A stretch of DNA of 64,000 bases from Drechslerella dactyloides (lineage: Eukaryota > Ascomycota > Orbiliomycetes > Orbiliales > Orbiliaceae), in contig JAGTWJ010000002.1 of assembly GCA_020064725.1 (NCBI GenBank), positions 3,038,001 through 3,102,000 of the forward strand, given 5' to 3'. The translations under genes and the position numbers were made by a program. Below are positions 11,549 to 22,136 of the stretch, in pieces (positions within the stretch are counted from its first letter, which is position 1; every line of letters begins with the position of its first letter). The notes below the pieces were generated by a model. That model saw only the letters and a list, made by a program, of their open reading frames with translations, made no database searches and was not told where the DNA came from.

Positions 11549-12907
11549 ATGAAAATATTGGCGCTATCTGCCCTGTTGGGCGCCAGCCAGGTTGCTGGTC
11601 ACTCTATCTGGCAGGACCTTTGGGTTAACGGTGTCGATCAGATATGTGGCCCCTATAGCTGCTTCAATCTACTGACATATGGATGATGCTGACATTCAGG
11701 GTTTCTCTACGGGTCGTCCTGTGTGAGAATGCCATTGAACAACAACCCTGTCACAGCACCAACAAGCAACAGCATCCGATGCAATGTCAATCCTAGCTCT
11801 GCATCCGGCAAGTGCGCCGTTAAGGGTGGCGACGTCGTAACTATCGAAATGCATCAGGTAGGTCCACAGACAGACGCGCTTTATCACACCATATGCCTTT
11901 GGAGTGCTAAATCAACATGTACGACTCTTAGCAAATTGGCGATCGCAGTTGCAATACGGAAGGTATCGGTGGCAACCATTGGGGACCAGTGCTGGTCTAT
12001 ATGTCGAAAGTCGACGACGCTGCCACCAACGATGGATCCGGCGGCTGGTTCAAGATCTACCAGGACTCGTGGGCGAAATATCCAACCGGCGACGGCGCCG
12101 CCGATTGGTGGGGTACCAAGGATATGAATTTCTGCTGCGGAAAGCTAAGCTTCCCGATCCCGAACAACATTCCGCCTGGGGACTATCTGCTTCGTCCTGA
12201 GGCTATTGCCCTGCACGCTGCAGGTGCCGCGCCACCGAACGGCGCCCAATTCTACATGAGCTGCTGTAAGTAGCAAGTCTTCTCTACGTATACCCTCTCG
12301 ATATGAGCCGGAGTCGATTACTAGAGGGATTGCTGACTTCGTGATTCACTCTTAGACCAAATCACTGTCTCTGGGTCTTCCGGCTCCTTGCCCAACACTG
12401 TCAAGTTCCCCGGTGCCTATGGAGACAATGACCCCGGCATTAAGATCAATATCTACCAGTCTCTGGCAACATACATTGCGCCTGGACCAACTGTCATCAA
12501 CGGCGGTGCCACCAAGTCCCCGAATGTACAAACATGGTCCGGTAACTGCGCTGCCACGTGGACTGTCATCGGTGGCGGCAGCCAGCCCACCACCGGCCCT
12601 GCAACCACGACATCGAGGACTACAACGAGGACCACGACCCCGACGACTACTCCTCGTACTTCTACCACGAGTGTCCGCACGACGACCACGACTTCGCGTA
12701 CAACGACGACGACAACAGGTGGCGGTACAAACGGCTGCACCCAGAACAAGTACGGACAGTGCGGTGGTAGTGGATATACAGGCTGCACGGTCTGCGCTGT
12801 AAGTTTCGTATCCTTCACGTTGTATCGTCGGCCACATGAGCTAATCAATGAGACAGGGTGGATCTACCTGCTCTACACTCAACCCCTACTACTACCAGTG
12901 CGTATAA
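11549..12907 (+). CDS. AA9 lytic polysaccharide monooxygenase with C-terminal CBM1
   Basis: Five exons (11549-11645, 11700-11857, 11932-12265, 12356-12798, 12857-12907) encode 360 aa. A signal peptide (1-17, ending VAG) leaves His18 as the mature N-terminus (HSIWQDLW), one arm of the copper histidine brace. The second brace histidine is H101 in GGNHWGPVLVY, and the axial tyrosine is Y193 in AQFYMSC. The SCVRMP motif and paired cysteines fit AA9. A Thr/Ser/Arg-rich linker (about 271-323), likely O-glycosylated, leads to a CBM1 (about 324-360) with YGQCGG, GYTGCTVC and NPYYYQC. Family enzymes act outside the cell, cleaving cellulose or related beta-glucans oxidatively with Cu and a reductant plus peroxide/O2. 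The first splice is the least certain: the donor at 11646 gives VDQ-IW-FLYGSSC, and an alternative donor inside GGTGTC near 11630 would also close in frame. The TATA box lies at 11378. Confidence 0.93.
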
Positions 12908-14255
12908 AGATGCATCGATGGGGTACTTAATGCCAAGCCAGGTTTGGAGTAGCATAAGTCTAGTAATAGTATATCAAGTTGTAGTTTTGGGCTCAAACAT
13001 ATCTTCTAGCATGGATTCCTGCATTTCTGAGCGTTGCCGAACATGCGGGCTTAGTCGTGAGAATGTCGAGGCTGTATGTGTAGTAACTTTTTGTACATAA
13101 GCTTATGAAATGGACGAAGGTGAAAAGTAGATGTATAGATTGTAACTTAGGCCGCGAGGTTGACTTTAGGATCTGGGCCAAGGACAGCAGATTTGGCTTT
13201 GCGAGACAAGATCTAGGCGACCTTAGTGTAAACTAATCTAGGATTCTAGGCTGTTGGAAACAACCCGAAATCATAAAAATCTAAACGAAAACCAAGATGC
13301 ATAGTTCCACAGCCTTGCAAGGACTCTAATTACCATTACCCAAATCTTTCGGCGCATATCCACGGCTGAGGAGCTCTTCAGCGCTGCAGCTCTTTCAGAG
13401 TAACCCCAGAATCATCTCAGAGCTGACTTGGGATAGACCTTGAACTCTCTGTATTCCTTATCACTTACCCCTTCGAGGATATTCAGAATTCCTGTTGAAA
13501 CGCCCCAAGGCTTGTCGGTTCTGGGCACCATTGGCATATATATTCACATGCACCCGGCAAGAATGTGAACATGCATAATCTGTGCCTTGGTGTTCCACTG
13601 CCACGAGCAACAGCATGGCTGATTTCCAAGGATTGGAAAGCTGGATTCCATGTTAACTCGGGTCGGTCAATCAGTCCGCAGCTAATCCGTATTCTGAGAG
13701 CTCGTGCCGAACTATCGGAGTAACTATATCGATTTTTACCGACGTCCAACCTTCAAGACAGCCGGATTGTACCATCACGCAATTTCTGGGGCTTAGATGC
13801 TGGAAGATACCGGAATGCCCCGTCGCAGTCGTCACACTAGCACAGCACGAGCCGTCTCTGTCTGTCTTAAGGCCTCTCTGAGCGTCGCCGTCCGGGCAAA
13901 CCGAAGCCGACTCCCAATACCGGTTCTTACCGAAAGGTGTTATTACCTCATTCGAGTAGCGCTGCAAGGAAGGCCTAGCATTCCTCGGCACTCGGCAGCG
14001 TCAATATCAGGACTAGTCCAATATAAGTTTTACTGATAGCAGATGTTACGTCGGGAAAAGTTCTCCTCCATGAGGACTATCGCTTCGTGCTTGTTCCGAA
14101 ACGGCGCACAGTGGGGGCAACGGCCATATTGCAGTGCATGCATCTTCATTCGCCGATCGCTTTAGAGGGGCTTGGGGGGTTATTGGCACAGTATTCCTTC
14201 GGCTTGGTGGTGAAGGGAGCATGATGACATCAATGACTCAGGTCTTAAGTGGAGG

Positions 14256-14721
14256 CTTGGCGGGTGGCATGGTCGATGCTTTCGTGCAGCGGTGGCGTTC
14301 GTTTTGAGACTTTCATGAAATTTGAGTAGAGTTCTCGAAGTTTTGCGTCTACGGTGCACTCGTTGGCATCCCGAGCTCGGTGACTGTGGATGTAGGCGCC
14401 GGAATTTATACACAGGACAGCGCGCCATGGCATCCCTTCAAACGCTTGTATGTCTCGCGGGACTGAGCACTCGAGAATCCAAGTGCTCGTTCAAGTCAGA
14501 TATACGAACGAGCTCGAGCCGAGAACCGAAAGAACTCGAATGTCTTTCTCCAGGAAAACGAGCCAGACATGAACCACCACGACAGCCAAGCGAGCCCAAG
14601 GACTTGGGTTGTCTCGGCCGCCCCGTTCCTCTGCGCGGCAAGTGAACGTGGGGCTCGGCGGCTGGGTCTCAATCGGCGGTCGTCACACCACAGCCGGCCG
14701 CCAAGATTGGAGATGCTTGGC
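14256..14721. promoter_or_regulatory. Cluster of PacC-like sites upstream of ENA
   Basis: GCCAAG occurs at 14585-14590 and 14700-14705, and its complement CTTGGC at 14256-14261 and 14716-14721. All fit the PacC core 5'-GCCARG-3'. In Aspergillus, ENA-type ATPase genes are induced by alkaline pH through PacC. Four sites within 470 bp is suggestive, but each is only 6 bp long. Confidence 0.4.
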
Positions 14722-14866
14722 GCGCGTCTTTCAACGTCGTCACGGTGTTGACGGCGGCTCTCTTCCAAGACATGGCCGGAACAGCGTGGTCTTGGTATGA
14801 TATCGGCGGACCGGGCGTAGACGGCCGCTAGCACGCTGGGTAAAAAAATCTCGATGCAATGGCGGT

Positions 14867-14875
14867 TATAAATAG
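14867..14875 (+). promoter_or_regulatory. TATA box of the ENA gene
   Basis: TATAAATAG lies about 250 bp upstream of the ATG at 15122, and a pyrimidine- and A-rich leader follows. It is a good consensus match, in line with a stress-induced gene. Confidence 0.5.
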
Positions 14876-15121
14876 GGAGGCTTCCGCACTCGTGGTCGTT
14901 CGAGGTTCTGGATCAAGGCGATCGCAAACAACTTCCTCCATTCTGAATCCGGAAATAAGCTTTATTCGCGCTTTCGCATTTGAAGCCACTGGATAACTTT
15001 GATAGATCCTAAACTATCTCTAATACCCGCAAACCACCGCCTGCTACTTATACTTAAGTACACATATTCACCTCAATCATACCCAATGGTATCGTGGACA
15101 GCCGGCACATAGAAACATACA

Positions 15122-18100
15122 ATGTCTACGGGAAACAAGGAAACCGCAAACACGTCTACACCTGCATCACCGATTGTAGAATCGCCTCATGCACTACCTT
15201 TCGAAGATGTTGCCACACAGCTCGGGACGAACGTAGACAGCGGCCTGTCCGCTGTCGAAGCGAAGAAGAGACTGGCCGAATATGGCCCGAACATCCTCGA
15301 GGGTGGCCAGAGTGTTAGGGCATGGAAGGTCCTGCTCAAGCAGTATGTATATGTCCATCTAATAGTTACTACTCGTCCTTCATGCGCGCAAATGGTCGTA
15401 TCGCTAATGACGTTTTGAATTTGCGCAGGTTTGCCAATGCCATGATCTTGGTGTTGGGCTTTGCCATGGTCTTGTCGTATGCTACAAAGGATTGGGTCGA
15501 AGGGTAAGCAATAGCCCGGTAGAAAGAGTATTCCGAGTGAACGAAGCTAACTGAGAATAGTGGTGTCCTCGCGGGCGTCATTTTACTGAATGTCCTTGTA
15601 GGCTTCTACCAAGAATACAACGCGTAAGTACTGTGCTGCATTATCCGAATTCTCTGTCGTTGTCATTCGAATAAACATATATCCAGGCTGGTATGGAAAG
15701 CTAACGAAGTTGAGCTTGTAGTGAAAAGACAATGGAGTCCCTGAAGAGTTTATCGTCACCCACCGCATCCGTTATCCGAGACGGCCGACTCTGTCATATA
15801 CCATCCATAGAAGTGGTTCCTGGCGATATTGTCGAACTGAGGACCGGAGACGTCGTACCTGCCGACGTTCGGATGATTCCTGAGACTTTGAATTTTGAAG
15901 CCGACGAGGCTCTTCTGACTGGCGAATCGCTACCTGTACGTACACCCTCTTTCTAGGCGCACTGCATCATGCGTATCAAGAATACGCGCTGACCACAATA
16001 TGCATCGAATAGGTAGCTAAGAGCGCTTCGACCGTGCTCGCTGCAGACGTCGGCCTCGGCGACCGGATTAACCTCGCATTCTCATCCACCACCGTTACAC
16101 GCGGCCGCGGCAGAGGTATCACCATCGGAACAGGCATGGAGACAGCCATTGGCGCTATTGCCAGGTCCCTTCAGGGCAAGAAGATGCGCAAGCCCAACCG
16201 CTCTCTCAGTCGGAAGAAGCACGGTCCTCTCCAACCTGCTAAGGGTCTCCTTCTGCGGACCTGGGATGCCATTGGAAAGTTCCTCGGTCTCACAGTTGGA
16301 ACTCCGTTGCAGAGGAAGTTGGCGAAGCTTGCATATCTCTTGTTTGGCTGCGCGGTGATTCTGGCGATTATCGTATTTGGTGCCAATAAGTTCCATATTC
16401 CGCATGAGGTTATCATTTACGCTATCTCGTTGGGTGAGTTTGCCTCCATTCTTACTGGTCTGCTACAATCTTTGGATGTATATGCAGACGGTGCTTCAAG
16501 TTAACCGGATACTAATATGTGGTGCATATGTGTAGCTATCGCCATTATCCCTGAAAGTCTGCCCGCTGTCCTTACAATCACGTTTAGCGTCGGCATGAGC
16601 CGCATGGTCAAGCGAAAGGTCATCGTCCGCAAGCTCGACTCTCTCGAGAGTCTGGGCGGTGTGACCAACATCTCGTCTGACAAGACTGGCACAATCACAC
16701 AAGGAAAAATGATCACCAGAAAATTCTGGATCCCAAGTCTCGGTGTATACAGTGTCGAGAACACGGCCGAAGCTAACGATCCTACATCCGGCTCTATTCG
16801 TCACGAGAGCGAGGCTCCAAGACTCAGCGAGAAGGGAGATGAAGAGTCGGCAAAACGTTACAATGTCGATTTGATATCTTCGCAGGTTGCAGTTGAGATG
16901 CTGGTGCGCATCTGCGCTTTGTGTAATGTTGCGACAGTCCGCTATGATGAAGAGAAGAAGGAATGGCAGTCTACTGGTGACCCGACTGAGGTATGCTCTT
17001 GATCGCAAATCAGCTGCAATCATCTCAATTATAATTCGCTAACAATTAATATTATAGATTGCGCTTCAAGTCTTTGCGCACCGGTTTGACGCTGGCAAGA
17101 AGCGACTTTTGGGGAAAGGATGGGTGCAAGAAGCTGAATTCCCGTTCGACAGCGAAATCAAGCGCATGTCTGTGATTTTCAAAGAACCCGAAACTGAGGC
17201 CTTCCAAGTTTTCACCAAAGGTGCCGTTGAGAGGATCCTTGATCTCTGCACGTCATATGGCGTTGATGGTACGGAATTCGAACACACGATGACAGAAGAC
17301 TACAAGAAAACCATTATGGACCAAGTCGAGGAACTGGCCGGACAGGGCTTGAGAGTTCTAGCTTTGGCGAAGCGATCCGTTCCCTCATGTTCTAACTGGA
17401 AAGAGGTTGACCGGAACGACGTTGAACGGGATCTCACGTTTGTCGGGCTGGCGGGTCTATACGACCCTCCCCGCCTGGAGTCTCGTGACGCGATCAGACT
17501 GTGTAAGCAGGCTGGTATCAAAGTCCACATGCTGACGGGTACGTTAGCACGCAGTCCTTCGATATTTTCACTTTTCGGTATATATTAATGACATATGGTT
17601 GAATATAGGAGATCACCGCTTGACGGCTGCTGCGATTGCTCGCGAAGTCGGCATCATCCCCGCTTACACCGGACGCCTGTCCAAGGAGGAAATCGACTCC
17701 CTCGTCATGACGGCCTCGGAATTCGACGGCCTCAGCGACTCGGAGATTGACAACCTCCCCACGCTACCCGTCGTGATTGCTCGGTGCGCACCCACTACAA
17801 AAGTGCGCATGATCCAGGCGCTGCATAGACGCGGCATGTACTGCGCCATGACCGGCGACGGTGTCAACGACTCGCCTAGTTTGAAGCAAGCGGATGTCGG
17901 TATTGCGATGGGTCTCGGAGGCAGCGACGTTGCGAAATCCGCATCGGACATCGTGCTCACGGACGACAACTTCGCCTCGATCGTGAATGCGATTGAGGAA
18001 GGCAGACGGATGTTTGAGAATATCCAGAAGTTCGTGCTGCATTTGCTCGTCGGAAATATTGCTGAGGTGATTCTGCTGGTTATCGGGCTGGCGTTCCGCG

Positions 18101-18934
18101 ACGACGACGACTTCTCCACCTTCCCGTTGGCGCCGCTGGCGATTCTCTGGGTCAATATGCGTACGTATTCTGCCTCATCAAGTTTCCCCAACCGGATTTT
18201 CTAAAAAGGCAATCGATATTAACGAATACAATATAGTGACATCTTCGTTCCCCGCCTTCGGTTTAAGTCTGGAACCTGCAAGCTCAGACGTCATGCGCCG
18301 CGCGCCGCACGACAATAAGGCCGGTGTCTTCACGTGGGAAATCATCGCCGACATGCTCGTCTACGGCGTCGTCATGGGCGGCTGCCTCATCGGTACATTC
18401 ACCATAATTGTCTACGGTGTTGGCGACAGCGTGCTCGGCAGCGGGTGTAACACCTCGTACAACGAATCCTGCGACGCCGTGTTCCGCGCCCGCGGGGCGG
18501 TGTTCGCAGAGCTAGTCTGGCTGATCCTGCTGAGCGCGTGGGAGTTCAAGAGCATCCGTCGGTCAGTGTTCCGTCTGAACGCGCGCCGCGGCGAGGACGA
18601 CGACGGCAGCTCGTGGCAGTTCTTCAAGGATTTGTATCAGAACAAGTTCTTGTTCTGGGCTGTTGTCATCGGTTTTGTGAGCGTTTTCCCGGCGATATAT
18701 ATTCCCAAGGTGAACACGAGCGTGTTCAAGCATAAGCCGATCACCTGGGAGTGGGCCTTGCCGGTGGCGAGCGTTGTGGTGTTTGTTGCAGGCGTTGAGG
18801 CGTGGAAGGCGATCAAGAGACGGAGGGGATGGTTCGAGGCTGGCAGAGGGATGTATGTCAGCAACCAGCTCGATCGGTTCCTGTCGACGGAGACAGGAGA
18901 TAGTAATAGTAATTGGGCGAGCACTAAGGTTTAG
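15122..18934 (+). CDS. ENA1: ENA-type (P-type IID) Na+/K+ efflux ATPase
   Basis: Nine exons (15122-15342, 15429-15503, 15561-15623, 15722-15935, 16013-16433, 16536-16990, 17058-17538, 17609-18160, 18237-18934) close in frame to 1,059 aa. P-type landmarks are in order: the actuator TGES at about 186-189; IIPESLPAVLTIT in membrane segment 4; the phosphorylation site SDKTGT with Asp380; KGAVERIL in the nucleotide-binding domain; MLTGDHR; and the hinge GDGVNDSPSLKQADVGIAMG. The LESLGGVTNI stretch ahead of DKTGT and the PLAPLAILWVNML motif are typical of fungal ENA pumps. Those pumps expel Na+ (and K+) across the plasma membrane at high salt or alkaline pH. An N-terminal cation-ATPase domain and about ten membrane segments are recognisable. 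Nothing looks broken. The promoter has a TATA box and PacC-like sites. Substrate preference cannot be read from the sequence. Confidence 0.95.
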
Positions 18935-21140
18935 TGGGATTTTTTGTACGCCATGGGGTTGTCATTTCAGGTCTTGCATGCGTGTGTGTTTATATGGTTT
19001 TGAAGCCTTTTGTTCTTGTGAATTCTTTCGAACGGTTCAATATTATGAGGTATGGGACGATATCTGGGGGGGTAATGTTATAGATCCAAAAGTTTTATCA
19101 TAATGATACTGGCTGGTGGTTTCTCTCTTCCTCGATATTACGTCTGCGAAGCGCTCTAAACACTTTTGAATGTGAACACTCTTAATTTACTTGATCTAAA
19201 TCTCGAATCTAGTCCGCACATCCGAAAGTACATTACATGTACATGTAAAACGTGAATGAAAATACAACAACTATCGACGTCGACGTCGACGTTACTAGCT
19301 CTCTATCTGGGAACTCGTACGTATACCTCATGGACTCTAGTCGCTAAGTATCTATTGAAGTACTATATAGGTATATTATCCGCCGGCTTGCTCTAGCGCT
19401 CTGTACCCGATCTGATTATGTACTGCAAAACCTTTCGACGGATCTATTTACCACAGCATCTACGCTCGCAGAATAACACGGGTATCTGTACTACATGCAG
19501 ACCGTGTGGTACCGATCATAATTATTAGAGAAATTTAGTAATATAAGATACTGGTCTCGCAGCGCCAAACCAACGCAAAGTGAGCAAGGAAGGGTTTGGT
19601 TTACGAGACCAGTGCTCGCTAGATGTTAACTTATGTTTATTAACGGCTACAGCCGTTGATCAACCCGCATCTATAGCCTCAATTCGGGTAATCAATTATC
19701 TAATCGCAGAAACACTCAGTGACTGGTCCTTAGGATTCTCTCGGATCGTAAGGTTTGTTTTCTTACGAAGTACATCTACAGTTTAACAAATGATATCAAA
19801 TTTGCAAAACGGCGTCGCTCGATTGGTTACTTAGGAATACAGATTGCCGACACTTTGAGGCGCTCGCCAGATTTAGGTTAAAAAGCAATATCTTGAAGAA
19901 ACTAGTAGTTATGTGCATGTATGACCAGAAAATTCATGAGTTCAAGCGAGCATGCATCGGAGCCCGCGAAGGCGGAGATAAAGTTCGCCAAGAGACCGAG
20001 GATTCACGCCCAAATTGACCAAAGGAAGACCCAATTGCTTCAACTCCTGCATCTATCTCGCGTAACGTATGGCATTTGACGTCAACCAGCTGGTATGAAC
20101 AATCACACACATAACAGACAGAGTCCGGTACGACCAGTGATCTGCCCTACGCTGTAGCGGATTGGTCAGCTGTCCCGCCGACGCTTCCAAAGGGGGAACA
20201 AGTGGCCTCGGAGCGCAACGAATCAACACCGATCGCGTTGGCGGACCCGATTTCGCGCTGAGAAACCATCATGAGACCGTCCACTATGCTAGCGTACGAA
20301 CGTTGAGGTTCCTGCGACTCCACAAATGCCGTTAGCTCGGGTGGCCAACGAGTATACGGGTCTCGGCAAGCCATGGCCCGCTATATATAGTATAGCATAA
20401 CCTGTCATTTGGGTGAACAACCAGGCTGCAAGACCGGCTGCGACGACCCGGATTCGATAGCGTCTCGATTGGGCAATTTCAGAGACGGAGCGTTGCGTGC
20501 ACCTGAGAGACGACAATCGGGATACTGTAGGCCCAGTTATCCGAATTCGATGCGGCGGGCCCCACGAGACACACTTTGATTGTGGTTTTACCAACGCATC
20601 TCTCCGGCTTGGTGCAACTCGTGAGCGGTGCGGAGATTCGAAAGGATTGATATCTGTCTGTCTCGATATGCACGCCAGAACGAAGACTTCATTACAGGAC
20701 CAAAAATATCATGTTAGCTCTAAGGGTGCTTCCACCCTGAATTTTCGGTGAATCAGAGAGAGATTACAGCTTGCGGGATCAGTTGTAGGTCCGTACGTTT
20801 AGCATTTGTACAATTGTCTGGTGAGCTGGAGCAAGTAGATATTGAGTATTTATTGCGGGCGTCTCCGCGCTCGTGTTTCTTGAAATCTTGTATTATAAAC
20901 TATGAGAGCTTGATATTTCTCTTTCGATCTTTGATATTTCTTTCAGTTTCGGTCTTTGTACCACCGTTCTTTAACCTCTCTCATTTGTCGTTATTGTCGC
21001 TCTTTCCAAGCCAGCATAGTATACCGGCCACAGCAATTGCCGATATTACACTCTCTTTTGGTGCATACTTTCATTAGAGTCACGATATCTACAAGTCTTG
21101 GTCGAGTCAATTAGCTTAAGTTACATTATAATATATCAAG
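18935..21140. other. Intergenic region between the ENA and Egh16-like genes
   Basis: This 2.2 kb holds no supportable gene. AT-rich sequence at 19080-19560 includes a GTCGAC-type palindromic repeat, listed separately. A strongly pyrimidine-rich stretch at about 20920-21010 is the likely core promoter or leader of the Egh16-like gene. Confidence 0.55.
19275..19292. repeat. Short tandem palindrome, three CGACGT units
   Basis: Three copies of the 6-bp unit CGACGT make an 18-bp self-complementary run. No function is evident. Confidence 0.6.
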
Positions 21141-22136
21141 ATGAGATTGTCGATAGCATTGACCGTAGCGGCCTTGACGCCCTTGGCTTTCTCCCACTGC
21201 CTGATCACAAAGTCGTACGGGAACGCCAACCCGAAGATCATGGGCTACGGCATAGGCCTGCTCGAAGGCACCGACCGCAGTCGCGACAGCCGCACGACCG
21301 GCCAGCGAGACTGCACCATCTTCAGCAACCCGGCGATGGCGCCCAACGGCTTCGGCAGCAAGGTCGACCCCAAATGCACAAAATGCCCCGCGGGCTTCGA
21401 CACGGAATGCGCCGGATGCAAGGGCGTCACCAACTGCAAGAAATGCCCACTCTACGACTACAACTGTCCGGCATGTCGCAAGAGGAACCTCGACGGCTGC
21501 AGCCGCACCTACTACACCGCCGCCAGCAAGTACTACATCATCGACCGGCCCGACCTCAAGGGGTCGGATCCGGCCAACCCGCTGTTCAACTCCGGTCGGA
21601 TCAACACCGAAACCTGGATCGAGTGGATGATCGAGCACAAGAAAGTCCCGCAGGTCACGAAGAACGGCTGGCTGTGGATCAACATGTTCCAGCAGACGAC
21701 CGACGGTGCGGGTCCCTACACCTGCCGCCTCGACCAAACGGGCATGGCGACGAACTGGGAGAACCTCACCGTCCCCGTCGAGACCGTCGGCGTGCAAGGC
21801 GCGAATCCATGCAACAATATAGATTGGGAATGGCCGCTGCAGATGCCCGAGGATTTAAAATGCACGGGCAAGTACGGCGATATGGACCGGGTGTGCATCG
21901 TCCGCTGCCAGGATGACGCGCCGAACGGGCCGTTCGGTGGCTGCGTTGCCTTCCAGCAGGTGGACGAGTCCGATACGACGCAGATGGAGCCGCCGTCGTT
22001 TCAAAAGGTGCAGAAGTGTAAGGGATTTCAGTACAAGACGCCGATGACCGATGCGCAGATTAGGTTTCTGTCGGGCGACGCTGCGATCGGGGAGAAGAAC
22101 AAGGCGGCCATCAGGGCGATGCTAACTGAGACTTGA
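21141..22136 (+). CDS. Egh16/GAS1-like secreted protein with a four-CxxC insertion
   Basis: A single exon encodes 331 aa. The signal peptide (1-18) ends LAFS, leaving His19 as the predicted mature N-terminus, as in Egh16-like proteins of Blumeria and the Magnaporthe GAS/MAS appressorium proteins (DUF3129 family). Family landmarks further on are QTTDGAGPYTCRLD (about 190), CTGKYGDMDRVCIVRC, and NGPFGGC near 264. Between the N-terminal block and these lies a Cys-rich segment: C79/C82, C90/C93, C99/C102, C109/C112 and C120, that is, four CxxC pairs. The family is secreted; some members affect host entry or surface interaction, and the biochemical activity is unknown. An exposed N-terminal His recalls the copper histidine brace of LPMOs, but that is inference. 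The gene is GC-rich at third positions against AT-rich flanks, which also creates long shadow frames on both strands. The ATG follows an AT-rich stretch (ATAATATATCAAG). There are no introns. Confidence 0.88.
   Translation: MRLSIALTVAALTPLAFSHCLITKSYGNANPKIMGYGIGLLEGTDRSRDSRTTGQRDCTIFSNPAMAPNGFGSKVDPKCTKCPAGFDTECAGCKGVTNCKKCPLYDYNCPACRKRNLDGCSRTYYTAASKYYIIDRPDLKGSDPANPLFNSGRINTETWIEWMIEHKKVPQVTKNGWLWINMFQQTTDGAGPYTCRLDQTGMATNWENLTVPVETVGVQGANPCNNIDWEWPLQMPEDLKCTGKYGDMDRVCIVRCQDDAPNGPFGGCVAFQQVDESDTTQMEPPSFQKVQKCKGFQYKTPMTDAQIRFLSGDAAIGEKNKAAIRAMLTET

Larger units (their letters stand above)
12908..15121. other. Intergenic region with the ENA promoter at its right end
   Basis: This 2.2 kb has no supportable gene. 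The left part is the LPMO 3' flank, and the right 900 bp hold PacC-like sites and a TATA box upstream of the ENA gene. Overlapping open frames at 14180-14834 on both strands lack motifs and start context. Confidence 0.55.

Noticed and set aside
14180..14834. Overlapping frames on both strands upstream of ENA
   Set aside because: Mutually overlapping frames without codon bias or motifs; the region is better explained as promoter.
17664..18191. 175-aa minus-strand frame inside ENA
   Set aside because: Antisense shadow of the conserved P-type hinge exon.
21098..21916. 272-aa plus-strand and 223-aa minus-strand frames over the Egh16-like gene
   Set aside because: They arise from GC-rich third positions of the real gene; the products are Arg/His- or Val/Gly-rich without domains.
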